Below, in pieces: positions 1 through 9,071 of a stretch of DNA of 64,000 nucleotides (within the stretch, counting starts at the first letter, position 1; every line of letters begins with the position of its first letter). Below the pieces are notes generated by a model, which worked only from the letters and a program-made list of their open reading frames with translations, ran no database searches and had not been told where the DNA came from. The stretch is from positions 235,592 to 299,591 of the forward strand of contig NZ_AYVY01000001.1 in NCBI RefSeq assembly GCF_000503055.1. The letters run 5' to 3'. The position numbers and the translations under genes were made by a program. The DNA comes from Mesorhizobium sp. LSHC420B00. Its GTDB lineage: Bacteria > Pseudomonadota > Alphaproteobacteria > Rhizobiales > Rhizobiaceae.

Positions 1-811
1 CATTCATCCCGTCCGCCATCGAGGCGCCGAAATCGAAACGGTCCAGCGATTTCGGGTATGGCTTGGTCAAGTACGGGTGCTGCAGGAGCTTGGCCAACCG
101 TGCCTCATCGACCGTCCCGACGCGAGCCAGCGCGCCGTCGCGGTCCATTTCGCCAAGCCCCTTCGACTTGATGAAGTCGTTCAGCGGCGCGTTGGCGGGT
201 CCGGTATCGAAAGCGATGACATTGTCCTTGCCGTCCCACCAGGTGATGTTGGCGACGCCGCCGAGATTGAGCACCGCCGTGTCGCCGCTGGCGTCGGCTT
301 CGCGCAGCAGCGCGGCGTGATAGGCCGCCGACAGCGGCGCGCCCTGGCCGCCGGCGCGCATGTCGGCCGAGCGGAAGTCATAGGCGACCTTGGTGCCCAG
401 GATGGCATGCATCAGCTCGCCATCACCGAGCTGGCGACTCTGGCCCAGTCGGCCTACTTGCGGGGCACGGTGCAGCACGGTCTGGCCATGAAAGCCGACG
501 ACGCCGATGTCGGCCATGGTCAGGCCGTGGCTTTCGACAAGATCCTTGACCGCCGCAGACTGGGCGCGCGTCAGCGCTTCCTCTGCCTCGTGGAAGATTG
601 CCGGTTCCGGCCCGGTGAAATTCCAGTTCCTTGCCTGCCTAAGCGTCTCTTCCAGCAAGGTCCGGATCGACTGCGGGTAGGGGGCCAGCGTGTAGGTGCC
701 GAAATCCGCGATCCGCTCGCCGTCGGTCTTGATCAGCGCGACGTCGATATTGCCGTCCAGCACGGTGCCGGTCATCAAGCCGACGGCCCACATTGGTTCG
801 CCATTTTTCAT
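1..811 (-). CDS. anmK: Anhydro-N-acetylmuramic acid kinase AnmK (partial, C-terminus beyond window)
   Basis: Cytosolic sugar kinase that opens the 1,6-anhydro ring of anhMurNAc and phosphorylates it to MurNAc-6-phosphate, the substrate of MurQ. About 270 of the usual roughly 370 residues are visible. The N-terminus carries the family phosphate loop ([10 protein letters not shown], residues 8-17 or so), then [13 protein letters not shown] and [13 protein letters not shown], all typical of AnmK. The ATG at 811 follows the stop of the serine hydrolase gene by only a few bases, so it is the last visible gene of the run murQ, peptide importer, hydrolase, anmK. Finding AnmK and MurQ in one run supports a full anhMurNAc to GlcNAc-6-P route. 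Family assignment is firm; the 3' end is simply outside the window. Confidence 0.95.
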   Translation of the reverse strand, partial: MKNGEPMWAVGLMTGTVLDGNIDVALIKTDGERIADFGTYTLAPYPQSIRTLLEETLRQARNWNFTGPEPAIFHEAEEALTRAQSAAVKDLVESHGLTMADIGVVGFHGQTVLHRAPQVGRLGQSRQLGDGELMHAILGTKVAYDFRSADMRAGGQGAPLSAAYHAALLREADASGDTAVLNLGGVANITWWDGKDNVIAFDTGPANAPLNDFIKSKGLGEMDRDGALARVGTVDEARLAKLLQHPYLTKPYPKSLDRFDFGASMADGMN

Positions 812-816
812 GATTG

Positions 817-1887
817 TCAGGCTCCGTTGACGAGATCGCCGACCGCTTGGCGAAGCGCTGCGATCCCGCTGTTGAAATGACGTGTCGGATGGATCCGGTT
901 GGTGAGCAAGGTCCACGCTCTGCTTTTGTCGAAGTCGACCCAAAGCCCGGTGCCGGTGAAGCCGGTATGCCCGATGGTTTCGGGGCTGCACAGCCGGCCG
1001 CCGGACCAGCCTTCGTAGGGTCGCTCCCAGCCATGGGTGCGGGTTGCCGACAAGGGCGTGCGCATCAGCGCTATCGAGCGCTGCGACGCGCCGGTCCCGT
1101 CCAGCAGCCCTCGCGCAAAGTCGAGGACCGAAGCTGCCGTTCCGAACAGCCCGGCGTGACCGGCCCCTTGCAATGCCGAGCAATTGTCGTCGTGGACCTC
1201 GCCTGACAGCACGCGATAGCGCCATGTGCAATCTTCTGTGGCCGCCGCTTGACCCGGTTCGGCGGAGAACGCGAAGCCCGGACCGGGATCCATGTCGCGA
1301 ATGGTCTTGCCGGACAGGCGCTCCAGGACGAAGCCGAGCAGAATGAAGTTGATATCGGAATAGACCGGCTCCCCGACCTGCCACTCGCGCTGCAAGACAA
1401 AGGCGCGCAACAGCTCGGGGTCACGCCCATAGGTGTAGATCGGCGCGACGGCGGGAAACGGTGTCTGATGGCCGAGACACTGGCGAAACGTCACCGTCCG
1501 CTCCCAGGCTTTTTCGTCATATTGGCGAAGGTCGGGCAGGACCGAAATCAGCGGCGCCTCGAGGTCGATGACGCCTTCTTCCGCCAGTGCCAATATACGC
1601 GGCGTGCTGAAGATGATTTTTGTCAGGGATGCCAGATCGAACCAGGTTTCGGCATGCATCGGCCGCACCTTCGGCACCCGCTGGGCCGAGCCGATTGCCC
1701 GGACGACGCGTTGGCCGTCCCGGTCGACCATGCCGAGCACCCCGCCGGGAATGCGCGACGCAGCCACCGCCGCTTCGAGTGGGGCAAACGCCCGGTCGAA
1801 AAGATCATGGTCGATCAATTGCGGCCTCCGTCTGAAAAGCAGCGATCCGTCCCACTCCCTCTGGCCTTGCATCCGTCTGGGCGACAA
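817..1887 (-). CDS. Serine hydrolase of the beta-lactamase/S12 family
   Basis: A 356-residue class C beta-lactamase-like hydrolase. The three family motifs are visible: Ser-Leu-Thr-Lys at residues 87-90 (nucleophile Ser87, general base Lys90), Tyr-Ser-Asp at 176-178 in place of the classical Tyr-x-Asn, and His-Thr-Gly at 307-309 in place of Lys-Thr-Gly. These are the motifs of EstB-type esterases and D-amino-acid amidases or peptidases. No signal peptide is evident, so action in the cytosol is likely. It lies between the peptide-importer ATPase (3-bp gap) and anmK, so trimming imported muropeptides or their D-amino-acid ends is a reasonable guess, not shown. ATG at 1872 is an alternative start. 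Confidence 0.85.
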   Translation of the reverse strand: MSPRRMQGQREWDGSLLFRRRPQLIDHDLFDRAFAPLEAAVAASRIPGGVLGMVDRDGQRVVRAIGSAQRVPKVRPMHAETWFDLASLTKIIFSTPRILALAEEGVIDLEAPLISVLPDLRQYDEKAWERTVTFRQCLGHQTPFPAVAPIYTYGRDPELLRAFVLQREWQVGEPVYSDINFILLGFVLERLSGKTIRDMDPGPGFAFSAEPGQAAATEDCTWRYRVLSGEVHDDNCSALQGAGHAGLFGTAASVLDFARGLLDGTGASQRSIALMRTPLSATRTHGWERPYEGWSGGRLCSPETIGHTGFTGTGLWVDFDKSRAWTLLTNRIHPTRHFNSGIAALRQAVGDLVNGA

Positions 1888-1890
1888 TCA

Positions 1891-3639
1891 TCACACTTCC
1901 ACCCGTACTCTATGATCCGGCCCGAACTGCTGCCATTTGGCCGGGCCCGGCTCAAATCCCAGCGGACGCACGAGCGAGGGAACCTGGCGCGTGTCCAGCT
2001 CGAAACGTTCATGCCGCCGGTCTATGGTGGGAACGGCCGCGATAAGCTGTTTGGTATAGGAGTGCTTCGGCTCCGAGAGCACCAATCTGGCATCGCCGAT
2101 CTCGACGATCTGGCCGGCATAGATGACCGCGATGCGATGGGCGATCCGCTCGACCACAGCCATGTCATGCGAGATGAACAGATAGGCCAGCCCGAATTCA
2201 CTCTGCAGCTCGATCAAAAGCTCCAGCACTCTGGCCTGCACCGATACGTCGAGCGCCGAAACCGCTTCGTCGAGGACGACAACGGAGGGATTGAGCATCA
2301 GCGCACGGGCAATGCACAGCCGTTGGCGTTGGCCGCCGGAGAATTCGTGCGGATAACGCTGCAGGCTGTTTTCCGGCAGGCCGACGCGGTTCAGCAGCGC
2401 GGCCATTTTCGCTCGCGTCTCAGCAGTTATCCGCCCGCCCGTGGCGATCACCGGTTCCGCAAGAATGCTTTCGATGGCGAGCCTGGGATTAAGCGAGCCA
2501 TAGGGATTCTGGAACACCATCTGCACGGGAAGGGCGCTCTGCCCGGCGGCGGCCTTGCGCGTGCTGGCCAAGATTGTGCCGCGCGTCGAGCGCACCAGCC
2601 CCAGAATCGCACGGGCGGCGGTGGATTTTCCGGAACCGCTCTCGCCGACGACGGCCAATGTTTCGCCCGGCATCAAGTCGAAATCCACACCGTCCACCGC
2701 ATGCACGGCACCGCTGGCGCGGCTCAAAAAGCCACCCTTGACGGGAAATCGCACCACGAGGCCATCGACCTTCAGCGCCGGCTCGGTAGCTTTTTGCTTT
2801 TCGCGTTGCATGTCTTTGCGTGTCGCACTGCCGCCGGCGAAATGCGGCACCGCATGAAGCAGATGCCGCGTATAGGGATGCTGCGGATCGTCCAATATCT
2901 GGTTCAGCGCGCCTTGCTCGACAGCTTCTCCGCTTTGCATCACCATCACCTTGTCGGCGATACCTGCAACCAAGCCGATATCGTGGGTGATGAAGATCAT
3001 CGACATCCCGGTTTCCTGCTTCAACTCGGCGAGCAACGCCATGATCTGCGCCTGCACCGTAACATCCAGCGCCGTCGTTGGCTCGTCGGCAATGAGCAGG
3101 CGCGGGTTGCAGGCGAGCGCCATGGCGATCATCACCCGCTGCAGCATGCCGCCCGAAAGCTGGTTGGGCGTGTATTTCAGCCGCCGTGCTGCGTCGGGAA
3201 TGCGCACACGGTCGAGCGCGTCCTTGGCCGCCGCCGTCGCTTGCCGGCCGGTCAGGCCGCGATGCAGGCGAAACGACTCCTCGATCTGCCTGCCGATGGT
3301 CAGCACCGGATTGAGCGAGGTCATCGGCTCCTGGAAGATCATGCCGATTTCGCCGCCGCGGATCTTCGTCAGCTGCGGCTCGGCCGCGGCGGTCAGGTCG
3401 AACATGCTGCCGTCGGCCCGCTTCAGCTTGATCGAGCCCGCGGTGATGCGGCCGCCGCCATAATCGACAAGGCGATTGATCGAGAGCGCCGTCACCGATT
3501 TGCCCGAGCCGCTTTCGCCGACGATGGCCAGCGTTTCGCCGTCAGCGAGATCGAAGCTGACGCCGCGCACGACCTCATTGGCTGACGGCTTTCGGCCGAA
3601 GCCGACGCGCAAACCGCTGACGGACAGCAGCGGGATCAT
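1891..3639 (-). CDS. Fused dipeptide/oligopeptide ABC importer ATPase (DppD-DppF type)
   Basis: A 582-residue protein with two complete ABC domains in one chain, like E. coli YejF or GsiA. Domain 1 has Walker A GESGSGKS at 41-48, signature LSGG, Walker B LLIADEP and an H-loop (ITHD). Domain 2 starts near residue 285 with a second GESGSGKS at about 332-339, FSGGQRQR, VVVLDEA and ISHD. Each domain ends with the oligopeptide-type extension (HPYTRHLLHAVP, HSYTKQLIAAVP). Both sites look catalytically intact. Its start overlaps the stop of the upstream permease by 4 bp (ATGA). It energises the importer encoded at 3636-6989, which by context should carry murein peptides or muropeptides. Confidence 0.93.
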   Translation of the reverse strand: MIPLLSVSGLRVGFGRKPSANEVVRGVSFDLADGETLAIVGESGSGKSVTALSINRLVDYGGGRITAGSIKLKRADGSMFDLTAAAEPQLTKIRGGEIGMIFQEPMTSLNPVLTIGRQIEESFRLHRGLTGRQATAAAKDALDRVRIPDAARRLKYTPNQLSGGMLQRVMIAMALACNPRLLIADEPTTALDVTVQAQIMALLAELKQETGMSMIFITHDIGLVAGIADKVMVMQSGEAVEQGALNQILDDPQHPYTRHLLHAVPHFAGGSATRKDMQREKQKATEPALKVDGLVVRFPVKGGFLSRASGAVHAVDGVDFDLMPGETLAVVGESGSGKSTAARAILGLVRSTRGTILASTRKAAAGQSALPVQMVFQNPYGSLNPRLAIESILAEPVIATGGRITAETRAKMAALLNRVGLPENSLQRYPHEFSGGQRQRLCIARALMLNPSVVVLDEAVSALDVSVQARVLELLIELQSEFGLAYLFISHDMAVVERIAHRIAVIYAGQIVEIGDARLVLSEPKHSYTKQLIAAVPTIDRRHERFELDTRQVPSLVRPLGFEPGPAKWQQFGPDHRVRVEV

Positions 3640-4475
3640 GCGATCGATCTCCGCGTCTTCGGGTCGAGCACATCGCGCAACGCATCGCCGAGCAGGTTGA
3701 AACCGAGGATGCTGATCATGATCGCCACCCCCGGGAAGATCATCAACCAGGGAGCCGTCTCCATCAGGTTGCGGCTGTCGCTCAGCATCAGGCCGAGCGA
3801 CGCGGCGGGCGGCTGCGTGCCGAGCCCGAGGAAGCTCAAGCCGGCTTCGGTGAGCAGTGCCCAGGCCAGCGCCAGCGTCACCTGAACGGTCAACGGCGCG
3901 ACCAGATTGAGCAGCAGATGCCGTGTCACGATGTAGCTCGAGCTGCTGCCGAACGTGCGGGCCGCGTCGACGAACTCACGCGCTTTCAGCGACAGAGCCG
4001 GGCCGCGCACCACGCGCGTGAAGATCGGCGTGTAGACGATGGCAATGGCGACGACACTGGTCCAGGTTCCCGGTCCCGCAACCGCGACGATCAGCAGCGC
4101 CAGCAGGATCGCCGGGAATGCCAGCAGCACATCCATGATGCGCATCACCAGGCCGTCCCAGCGGCGCCCGAACCAGGCTGCCGCCAGCCCGAGCACGGTG
4201 CCGGCCAGCGTCGCGAAGGCGACCGAAAAGAAGGCCACGAGGAAGGACTGGCCGATCCCGGTCATCAGCCGGCTTGCGACATCGCGGCCGAACAGATCCG
4301 TGCCCATCCAGTACGTGCTGTCAGGCGCATGCAGCCGCTCGACCCGGTGCTGCGTCAGCGGATTGTCCGGCGTCAGCCCCAGCATGCCAAGTACGGCAAG
4401 CAGCAGATAAAGCGCAACGATGGCACCGCCGATGCGGCCGCTGGTGTGCGCAAGTATGGCCCGCAATGTCGCCAT
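3636..4475 (-). CDS. Peptide ABC importer permease (DppC/YejE type)
   Basis: A 279-residue inner-membrane permease with the DppC-like layout: an N-terminal membrane segment near residues 12-30, the periplasmic stretch HAPDSTYWMGTDLFGRDVASRLM, then five hydrophobic segments around the BPD_transp_1 domain and its cytoplasmic EAA loop (VDAARTFGSSSSYIVTRHLLLNLVAP region). The open frame runs further upstream, but that part overlaps the DppB-like gene and is out of keeping with the family. ATG at 4475 gives a standard length and touches the upstream stop as TGATG. It partners the DppB-like protein encoded just upstream. Confidence 0.93.
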   Translation of the reverse strand: MATLRAILAHTSGRIGGAIVALYLLLAVLGMLGLTPDNPLTQHRVERLHAPDSTYWMGTDLFGRDVASRLMTGIGQSFLVAFFSVAFATLAGTVLGLAAAWFGRRWDGLVMRIMDVLLAFPAILLALLIVAVAGPGTWTSVVAIAIVYTPIFTRVVRGPALSLKAREFVDAARTFGSSSSYIVTRHLLLNLVAPLTVQVTLALAWALLTEAGLSFLGLGTQPPAASLGLMLSDSRNLMETAPWLMIFPGVAIMISILGFNLLGDALRDVLDPKTRRSIA

Positions 4476-5434
4476 CAGTGCTCGCTTAGCCGAATACGCG
4501 GGTCGAGCGCGACATAGGCGAGGTCGACGAGGAGATTGACGATCATGAAGTTGAAGGCGATGAACAGCACGCTTCCCTGCACCAGCGCATAGTCGCGCTG
4601 CAGGATGGCGTCCAGCACCATGCGGCCGAGACCGGGCAGCGCATAGATCTGCTCGACGATGACTGCCCCGCCCAGGAGATAGCCGAACTCTATGCCGCTC
4701 AGCGTCACGACCGGGATGAGCGCATTGGGCAAAGCATGCCGCCAGATGACGCCGCGCGCCGAGACGCCCTTGCTGCGCGCGGTCCTGACGTAATCGTCGC
4801 TCAGCACGTCGAGCATCGCCGAACGCGATATACGGGTGACCGACGCCGCGAAGGCGAAACCGAGCGTGACGGCCGGCAGCAACAGCTGGCCGATATTGCG
4901 CAGCGGATCCCGCCACAGCGGCGAAAACTCGCCCATCGCCGGCAAAACGCCAAACCCCGCCGACAGCGTGTAGATGATCAGCAGTGCAAGGACGAAGTTC
5001 GGCGTCGATTGTCCGATCATTGCGACAACGCGCACGCCGAGATCGGAAAGCTTCTCATTGTGGGTGGCGGCAAAGATCCCGGCCGGCATGCCGACGACAA
5101 GGGCGATGATCATCGACAGCAGCGCAAGCTCCAGCGTCAGCGGGAAGCGTTCGAGGATGACGCCGAGCACCGGCCTGCCATAGGTGGACGAAATGCCGAG
5201 ATTGCCTTGGAAAAGACCAAGCAGCCAGCGCCAGTACTGGATGAACCAGGGCTGGTCGATGCCGAAATAGGCCGCAAGCGCGTCGCGCTGAGGAGGCGTC
5301 AGCAGGCCGGCTTCGGTTCCCAGCATTGCCGTGATCGAATCGCCCGGAACCATCCGGATCGCCAGGAACACCACGATGGACACGCCAAGCAGGACGAGAG
5401 GGAAGGTCGCCAGTCGCCGCATCAGATAGTTCAC
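4475..5434 (-). CDS. Peptide ABC importer permease (DppB/YejB type)
   Basis: A 319-residue inner-membrane permease. The N-terminus (MNYLMRRLATFPLVLLGVS) is the usual first membrane helix of DppB proteins, followed by the periplasmic GDSITAMLG region and the loop LDVLSDDYVRTARSKGVS, which is the EAA motif that contacts the ATPase. Six membrane segments are expected. It is the first permease gene after the binding-protein gene (34-bp gap) and overlaps the DppC-like start by one base. Substrate cannot be read from the permease; the murQ/anmK context suggests murein-derived peptides. Confidence 0.93.
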   Translation of the reverse strand: MNYLMRRLATFPLVLLGVSIVVFLAIRMVPGDSITAMLGTEAGLLTPPQRDALAAYFGIDQPWFIQYWRWLLGLFQGNLGISSTYGRPVLGVILERFPLTLELALLSMIIALVVGMPAGIFAATHNEKLSDLGVRVVAMIGQSTPNFVLALLIIYTLSAGFGVLPAMGEFSPLWRDPLRNIGQLLLPAVTLGFAFAASVTRISRSAMLDVLSDDYVRTARSKGVSARGVIWRHALPNALIPVVTLSGIEFGYLLGGAVIVEQIYALPGLGRMVLDAILQRDYALVQGSVLFIAFNFMIVNLLVDLAYVALDPRIRLSEH

Positions 5435-5468
5435 GCGAATAATATCCTCTCGTCCGGCATCGAAGCAG

Positions 5469-6989
5469 CTACTGGATCGTCACCTTGGCGAGGCTGAACA
5501 GCGAACCTGTCGGCACCGGTTCGAATCCTGCGATATTCTTCTGCTGGGCCGTGTAGCTGTAGGACGTGTAGAGCCAGATCCAGGGCGACATCTCAGTGAT
5601 GTGCTTCTCGAAGTCGGCGAAGATCGCTTTGCGCGCCGCCGGGTCGGTCTCGGTGCGGCCCTTCTGCATAAGGCTGTCCAGCGTATCGTCGATATAGTTC
5701 GCCACCTTCTGCAGATTGCCGGTCTTGGTCCAGTAGCGGTTGTACATAGTGTAGGGATCGGCCCTGCCGCCGTTCAGCGCGACGGCCATGTCGAAATCGC
5801 CCTTCAGCCAGGCATCGACATAGACGTTGAGCTCCATCATCTTGATATCGAGCTTGACGCCGATTTCGGCGAGTTGCGACTGGATCACCTGGGCTTCCGC
5901 CGCTGCTGTCGGCGGCTCGCCGGTGGCGCCGATCACGGTCGCCGAAAAGCCGTCGGCATAGCCGGCCTCGGCCATCAACTGCTTGGCCTTGTCAATGTCG
6001 CGCTTATAGCAGAACAACTGGTTCGGATCGGTCGCCAGCGCCGGGATGGTCAGCGGGCCGGTGACCTTGCCTTCGCCGAGCGAGGCGGTGTCCAGCACTT
6101 CCTGCCGGTCGATGGCGCAGGATATCGCCTGACGCACCTTGAGTTCGGTCATCGGCTTGCGGGACGGATTGAGCTGCAGCACGTGGTAGGCAAGCACCGG
6201 CACGCGGTTCAACTGCAGGCTGGCTTCCTTGGGCACCAGCGTGGCGACAAGTGGATCGTTGAGCAGGGCGAAGTCGATCTGCTTGGTGCGCATCGCCGCC
6301 AGGATCGCCGTTTCGTCCGGCAGCACGCTGATCTCGATGCCGTCGACACCGGTCGCGCCGCCCGCCCAATCCTTGTTGGCGACAAGCACTTCCTTGGAAT
6401 TAGGATCCCACTTTTCGAGCTTGAACGGACCCGAGCCGACCGTCGTCGTGCCGATCGAGCCGGCCGTGATTTCGCTTGCCGGGACGATCGCGGCATTGAC
6501 GTCGCTCATCGCGGTCAGGATCGGCACATCCGGCTGCGAGAGGTGGAACACGACGGTGGCTGGATCGGGCGTGTCGATGCTGGCGATCGAGAGAAAGTTG
6601 GCGCGGGCGGCCGCACCGGTCTTCTCGTCGAGTATGCGCTCGAAGGATGCCTTGACGTCGGCCGAGGTCACGGCGGCGCCGTTCTGGAATTTTGCTTTCG
6701 GATTGAGCCTGAAGCTCAGCTCCTTGCCGTCCGCCGAGAACTGCCAGGAGTCGGCAATCGCGGGCGTGATCTGCAGATTGGCGTCGAGCCGTACCAGCGG
6801 TTCATAGATCAGCTCCAGCAACCGCAGCGAGGAGAATGCCGTCTGCTTGTGCGGATCAAGACCGGTGGCGTCCTGCGACCAGGCCATGTGCAGCGTCGCC
6901 GCACTCGCCTGCACCGGTGCCGCGGCAATGGCCAGCATTGCCGCAAGCGTCATCCCGGAAAGCAGTTTCTTGCCAATGTGCCGTACCAT
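5469..6989 (-). CDS. Peptide ABC importer periplasmic binding protein (SBP_bac_5)
   Basis: A 506-residue solute-binding protein of the oligopeptide (cluster C) family. Residues 1-30 form a Sec signal peptide ending in a VQASAA-type cleavage site. The mature start LHMAWSQDATGLDPHKQTAF and the block LRLLELIYEPLVRLDANLQITPAIADSW are typical of DppA/YejA/MppA relatives. There is no lipobox cysteine, so it should be a soluble periplasmic protein. A GGGAG ribosome site lies 6-7 bases before the ATG. It follows murQ by about 100 bases and heads the transporter genes. By context it probably binds muropeptides or murein tripeptide; the ligand is inferred. Confidence 0.9.
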   Translation of the reverse strand: MVRHIGKKLLSGMTLAAMLAIAAAPVQASAATLHMAWSQDATGLDPHKQTAFSSLRLLELIYEPLVRLDANLQITPAIADSWQFSADGKELSFRLNPKAKFQNGAAVTSADVKASFERILDEKTGAAARANFLSIASIDTPDPATVVFHLSQPDVPILTAMSDVNAAIVPASEITAGSIGTTTVGSGPFKLEKWDPNSKEVLVANKDWAGGATGVDGIEISVLPDETAILAAMRTKQIDFALLNDPLVATLVPKEASLQLNRVPVLAYHVLQLNPSRKPMTELKVRQAISCAIDRQEVLDTASLGEGKVTGPLTIPALATDPNQLFCYKRDIDKAKQLMAEAGYADGFSATVIGATGEPPTAAAEAQVIQSQLAEIGVKLDIKMMELNVYVDAWLKGDFDMAVALNGGRADPYTMYNRYWTKTGNLQKVANYIDDTLDSLMQKGRTETDPAARKAIFADFEKHITEMSPWIWLYTSYSYTAQQKNIAGFEPVPTGSLFSLAKVTIQ

Positions 6990-7088
6990 TGTCGTCTCCC
7001 ATTATTGTTAAACCTGATGCCTTGCAGTTCCCCGGACCGGTTCAAAGGGACACACGCCCCGGAACATCGGCCCAGCATCCATGCGGTC

Positions 7089-7994
7089 TTACACCGTCTT
7101 TTCGCCTATCGCCTTGCGCAGGAAACCTCCCGCATTGGCAAGCGCCTTACGTGCTTCTTCGACGCCCATGCCGGTGATCGTCACCAGGATTGCCAGTTTT
7201 ACGTCATTGCCGGTCTGGTCGAGTGCCTGTCGTGCCTGCTGCGCCGCGCAGCCGGTCGTCTGCATCACGATCCTGACCGCCCTGGCGATCAGCTTCTTGT
7301 TGCTTGGATTGAGGTCAACCATCAGGTTCTGATAGCTCTTGCCGATGCGGATCATGCTGGCGGTCGACAGCATGTTGAGCACCAGCTTTTGCGCGGTTCC
7401 CGATTTCAGTCGGGTCGAGCCGGTGAGGACCTCCGGTCCAACCACCGGAGAGATGGCAATATCGGCAATTCCGGCAATGGTCGATCGCGGATTGCAGGAC
7501 AGCGCCACGGTGGTGGCTCCCACCTGCTTGGCATAGGTTAAGCCGCCGATGACATAGGGTGTGCGTCCGCTGACAGCGATGCCGACCACCACGTCGCCGG
7601 CGGTCAGCTTGATGTCCTGCAGCGCCTTTATTCCCTGCTTCGGATCGTCCTCCGCGCCTTCCGCGGAGTGCACCAGCGCGTCGACGCCGCCGGCGATCAG
7701 GCCCATCACCATGTCCTCGGGCACGCCGAAGGTCGGCGGACATTCCGAGGCGTCGAGGACGCCAAGCCGGCCGCTCGTGCCCGCGCCCATATAGACAAGG
7801 CGTGCACCTTTCTGGAACGCGCTCACGATCCGGTCCACGGCCGCAGCAATGTCGGGGATGACCTTCTCGACGGCTGCCGCAACGCCTTTGTCCTCGTCAT
7901 TGATCTTGCGCAGCACCTCGAGGGTCGGCAACAGATCGATGTCCATCGTCTTCGGATTCCGGTCCTCGGAAACCAATCGCTCCAGCTCCGACAT
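7089..7994 (-). CDS. murQ: N-acetylmuramic acid 6-phosphate etherase MurQ
   Basis: Cleaves the lactyl ether of MurNAc-6-phosphate to give GlcNAc-6-phosphate and D-lactate in the cytosol. The 301-residue protein (E. coli 298) has the SIS-fold signature [21 protein letters not shown] with the catalytic Glu, the second acidic block [12 protein letters not shown], and [13 protein letters not shown]. The chosen ATG gives [14 protein letters not shown], the usual start of the family; the frame stays open to 8093 but the extra 33 residues look unlike MurQ. No strong Shine-Dalgarno precedes the ATG, so the start is the least certain part. It is the first gene of the run to anmK, about 160 bp downstream of a palindrome shared with the RpiR gene. 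Confidence 0.95.
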   Translation of the reverse strand: MSELERLVSEDRNPKTMDIDLLPTLEVLRKINDEDKGVAAAVEKVIPDIAAAVDRIVSAFQKGARLVYMGAGTSGRLGVLDASECPPTFGVPEDMVMGLIAGGVDALVHSAEGAEDDPKQGIKALQDIKLTAGDVVVGIAVSGRTPYVIGGLTYAKQVGATTVALSCNPRSTIAGIADIAISPVVGPEVLTGSTRLKSGTAQKLVLNMLSTASMIRIGKSYQNLMVDLNPSNKKLIARAVRIVMQTTGCAAQQARQALDQTGNDVKLAILVTITGMGVEEARKALANAGGFLRKAIGEKTV

Positions 7995-8118
7995 CAACCC
8001 GTGTTCGACCACTTGCTTGCTTTCAATCTGCTGTGAGCAGGAATGTGATGCGGTGCCAGCCGACGACCAGTGCCCGCAGCCGGCGACCGGCAACTTGCTT
8101 CTGCTTGGTTAACTTTTT

Positions 8119-8133
8119 AGAATTCGATATTCC
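8119..8133. promoter_or_regulatory. Degenerate second copy of the RpiR-type operator
   Basis: On the minus strand this reads GGAATATCGAATTCT: one intact half-site (GGAATAT) and a second half matching 4 of 7 positions of the perfect operator at 8152-8166. The two centres are 33 bp apart, about three helical turns, on the murQ promoter side. It may be an auxiliary site; the match is partial. Confidence 0.35.
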
Positions 8134-8151
8134 TCGTGTCAACGGATACTA

Positions 8152-8166
8152 GGAATATAATATTCC
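8152..8166. promoter_or_regulatory. Perfect 15-bp palindrome, probable RpiR/MurR-type operator upstream of murQ
   Basis: GGAATAT-A-ATATTCC is a perfect inverted repeat with a one-base centre. It lies between the stop of the kinase gene (8181) and murQ. The same design (GGAATAA-T-TTATTCC) occurs at 10486-10500 next to the RpiR-family regulator gene. Two copies at functionally linked genes make a shared operator likely. Confidence 0.75.
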
Positions 8167-8180
8167 TTCAGGCAGGAGCA

Positions 8181-9071
8181 CTATCGCTGACACAGGGATT
8201 TCCTAGCCAGGATTATGGCTCCCGAAACCGCATCGCCATCGGCCGGCTTCAGACGTCGGCGGACGTCGGGAGCGAGCCATGGCTCTAGCGGGCTGGACAG
8301 ACCGCCGAGCAGCGTAACCCGCGGCGCGCCCTTTTCGAACAGCACCCGCACGAACGTGTCGACCTGCTCGGCAGCACCTTGCACGATGCGCCGTCCGGCC
8401 GGATCGCCCTGGTCGGCGTGGCGGATCACCATCGGCGCCAAGGCGGCATAGTCGGTCGCGGTGGCGCGGTCCATCCAGGCCACCGACTCGAACGGATCGT
8501 CCCTGAAGCGCTGCATCACCTCGGTCAGCAGCGCCGTCCGCTCATGCCGGCCGTCATGGGCACGCAAGGCAAGCTGCACTGCCTTTAGTCCGAGATCGGC
8601 GCCGCTGCCCTCGTCGGAAATCGGAAAACCGTAGCCGCCGACGCGCATGTCGCGCCCTTCGACAAAGCCGAGCCCGATCGAACCGGTTCCGGCTATGACG
8701 ATGGCGCCGTCTTGACCCGAATGAGCGCCCAGGCAAGCCGCGACGCCGTCGCTGACGAAGTCGATGCTCGCAAAGCGATGTTCGATGCCACGAAACGCCT
8801 CGAGCGCACCCTTGCGGCCGATGCCGGCAAGACCGATGCCGGCGCGGATCCTGGCGATTTCCGCCGCCGCGAACCCTGCCTCTTCGATCGCCGCGCCAAA
8901 GGCTTTGGCAATCGAGGCCCAGGCCGCCTCTATACCGAGCCGCGTTGTCGCCGGGCCCGACAGGCCTTGCCCGAGCACAGTTCCTGCCTCGTCTTCGATA
9001 CGCGCCCGGCAGCCGGTTCCGCCGCCATCGACGCCCAGGAAATAATGCGGAGACGCCGCGCCGGCACTCAT
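8181..9071 (-). CDS. BadF/BadG-family sugar kinase, probable N-acetylglucosamine kinase
   Basis: A 296-residue ASKHA-fold kinase. Phosphate-1 loop FLGVDGGGTGCRARI lies near residues 10-24, followed by GLAGIGRKGALEAF and the adenosine loop IVIAGTGSIGLGF; DEGSGADLGLKA and a late GGLSSPL block complete the NagK-like set. It most likely makes GlcNAc-6-phosphate from GlcNAc released from muropeptides, feeding the same pool as MurQ. The ATG overlaps the murA2 stop as ATGA, so the two are co-translated. An upstream in-frame ATG at 9101 lies inside murA2 and is less likely. Substrate is inferred from family and context; glucosamine is an alternative. Confidence 0.85.
   Translation of the reverse strand: MSAGAASPHYFLGVDGGGTGCRARIEDEAGTVLGQGLSGPATTRLGIEAAWASIAKAFGAAIEEAGFAAAEIARIRAGIGLAGIGRKGALEAFRGIEHRFASIDFVSDGVAACLGAHSGQDGAIVIAGTGSIGLGFVEGRDMRVGGYGFPISDEGSGADLGLKAVQLALRAHDGRHERTALLTEVMQRFRDDPFESVAWMDRATATDYAALAPMVIRHADQGDPAGRRIVQGAAEQVDTFVRVLFEKGAPRVTLLGGLSSPLEPWLAPDVRRRLKPADGDAVSGAIILARKSLCQR

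Noticed and set aside
1249..3585. A 778-codon plus-strand open frame opposite the hydrolase and the fused ATPase genes
   Set aside because: It is the antisense of two clear protein genes. Its translation is rich in Arg/His/Gln without any recognisable domain, as expected for high-GC antisense frames.
4476..4916. N-terminal extension of the DppC-like permease frame
   Set aside because: It overlaps the DppB-like coding sequence, lacks similarity to the family, and the ATG at 4475 gives a normal-length permease with a TGATG junction.
5601..7541. A 646-codon plus-strand open frame opposite the peptide-binding protein and murQ
   Set aside because: Antisense to two recognised genes, with no motif, signal or ribosome site of its own.
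7995..8093. 33-residue N-terminal extension of MurQ
   Set aside because: Contains Cys/Ser/His-rich sequence unlike MurQ; the internal ATG gives a length close to that of E. coli MurQ. Kept in mind because the ribosome site of the internal ATG is weak.
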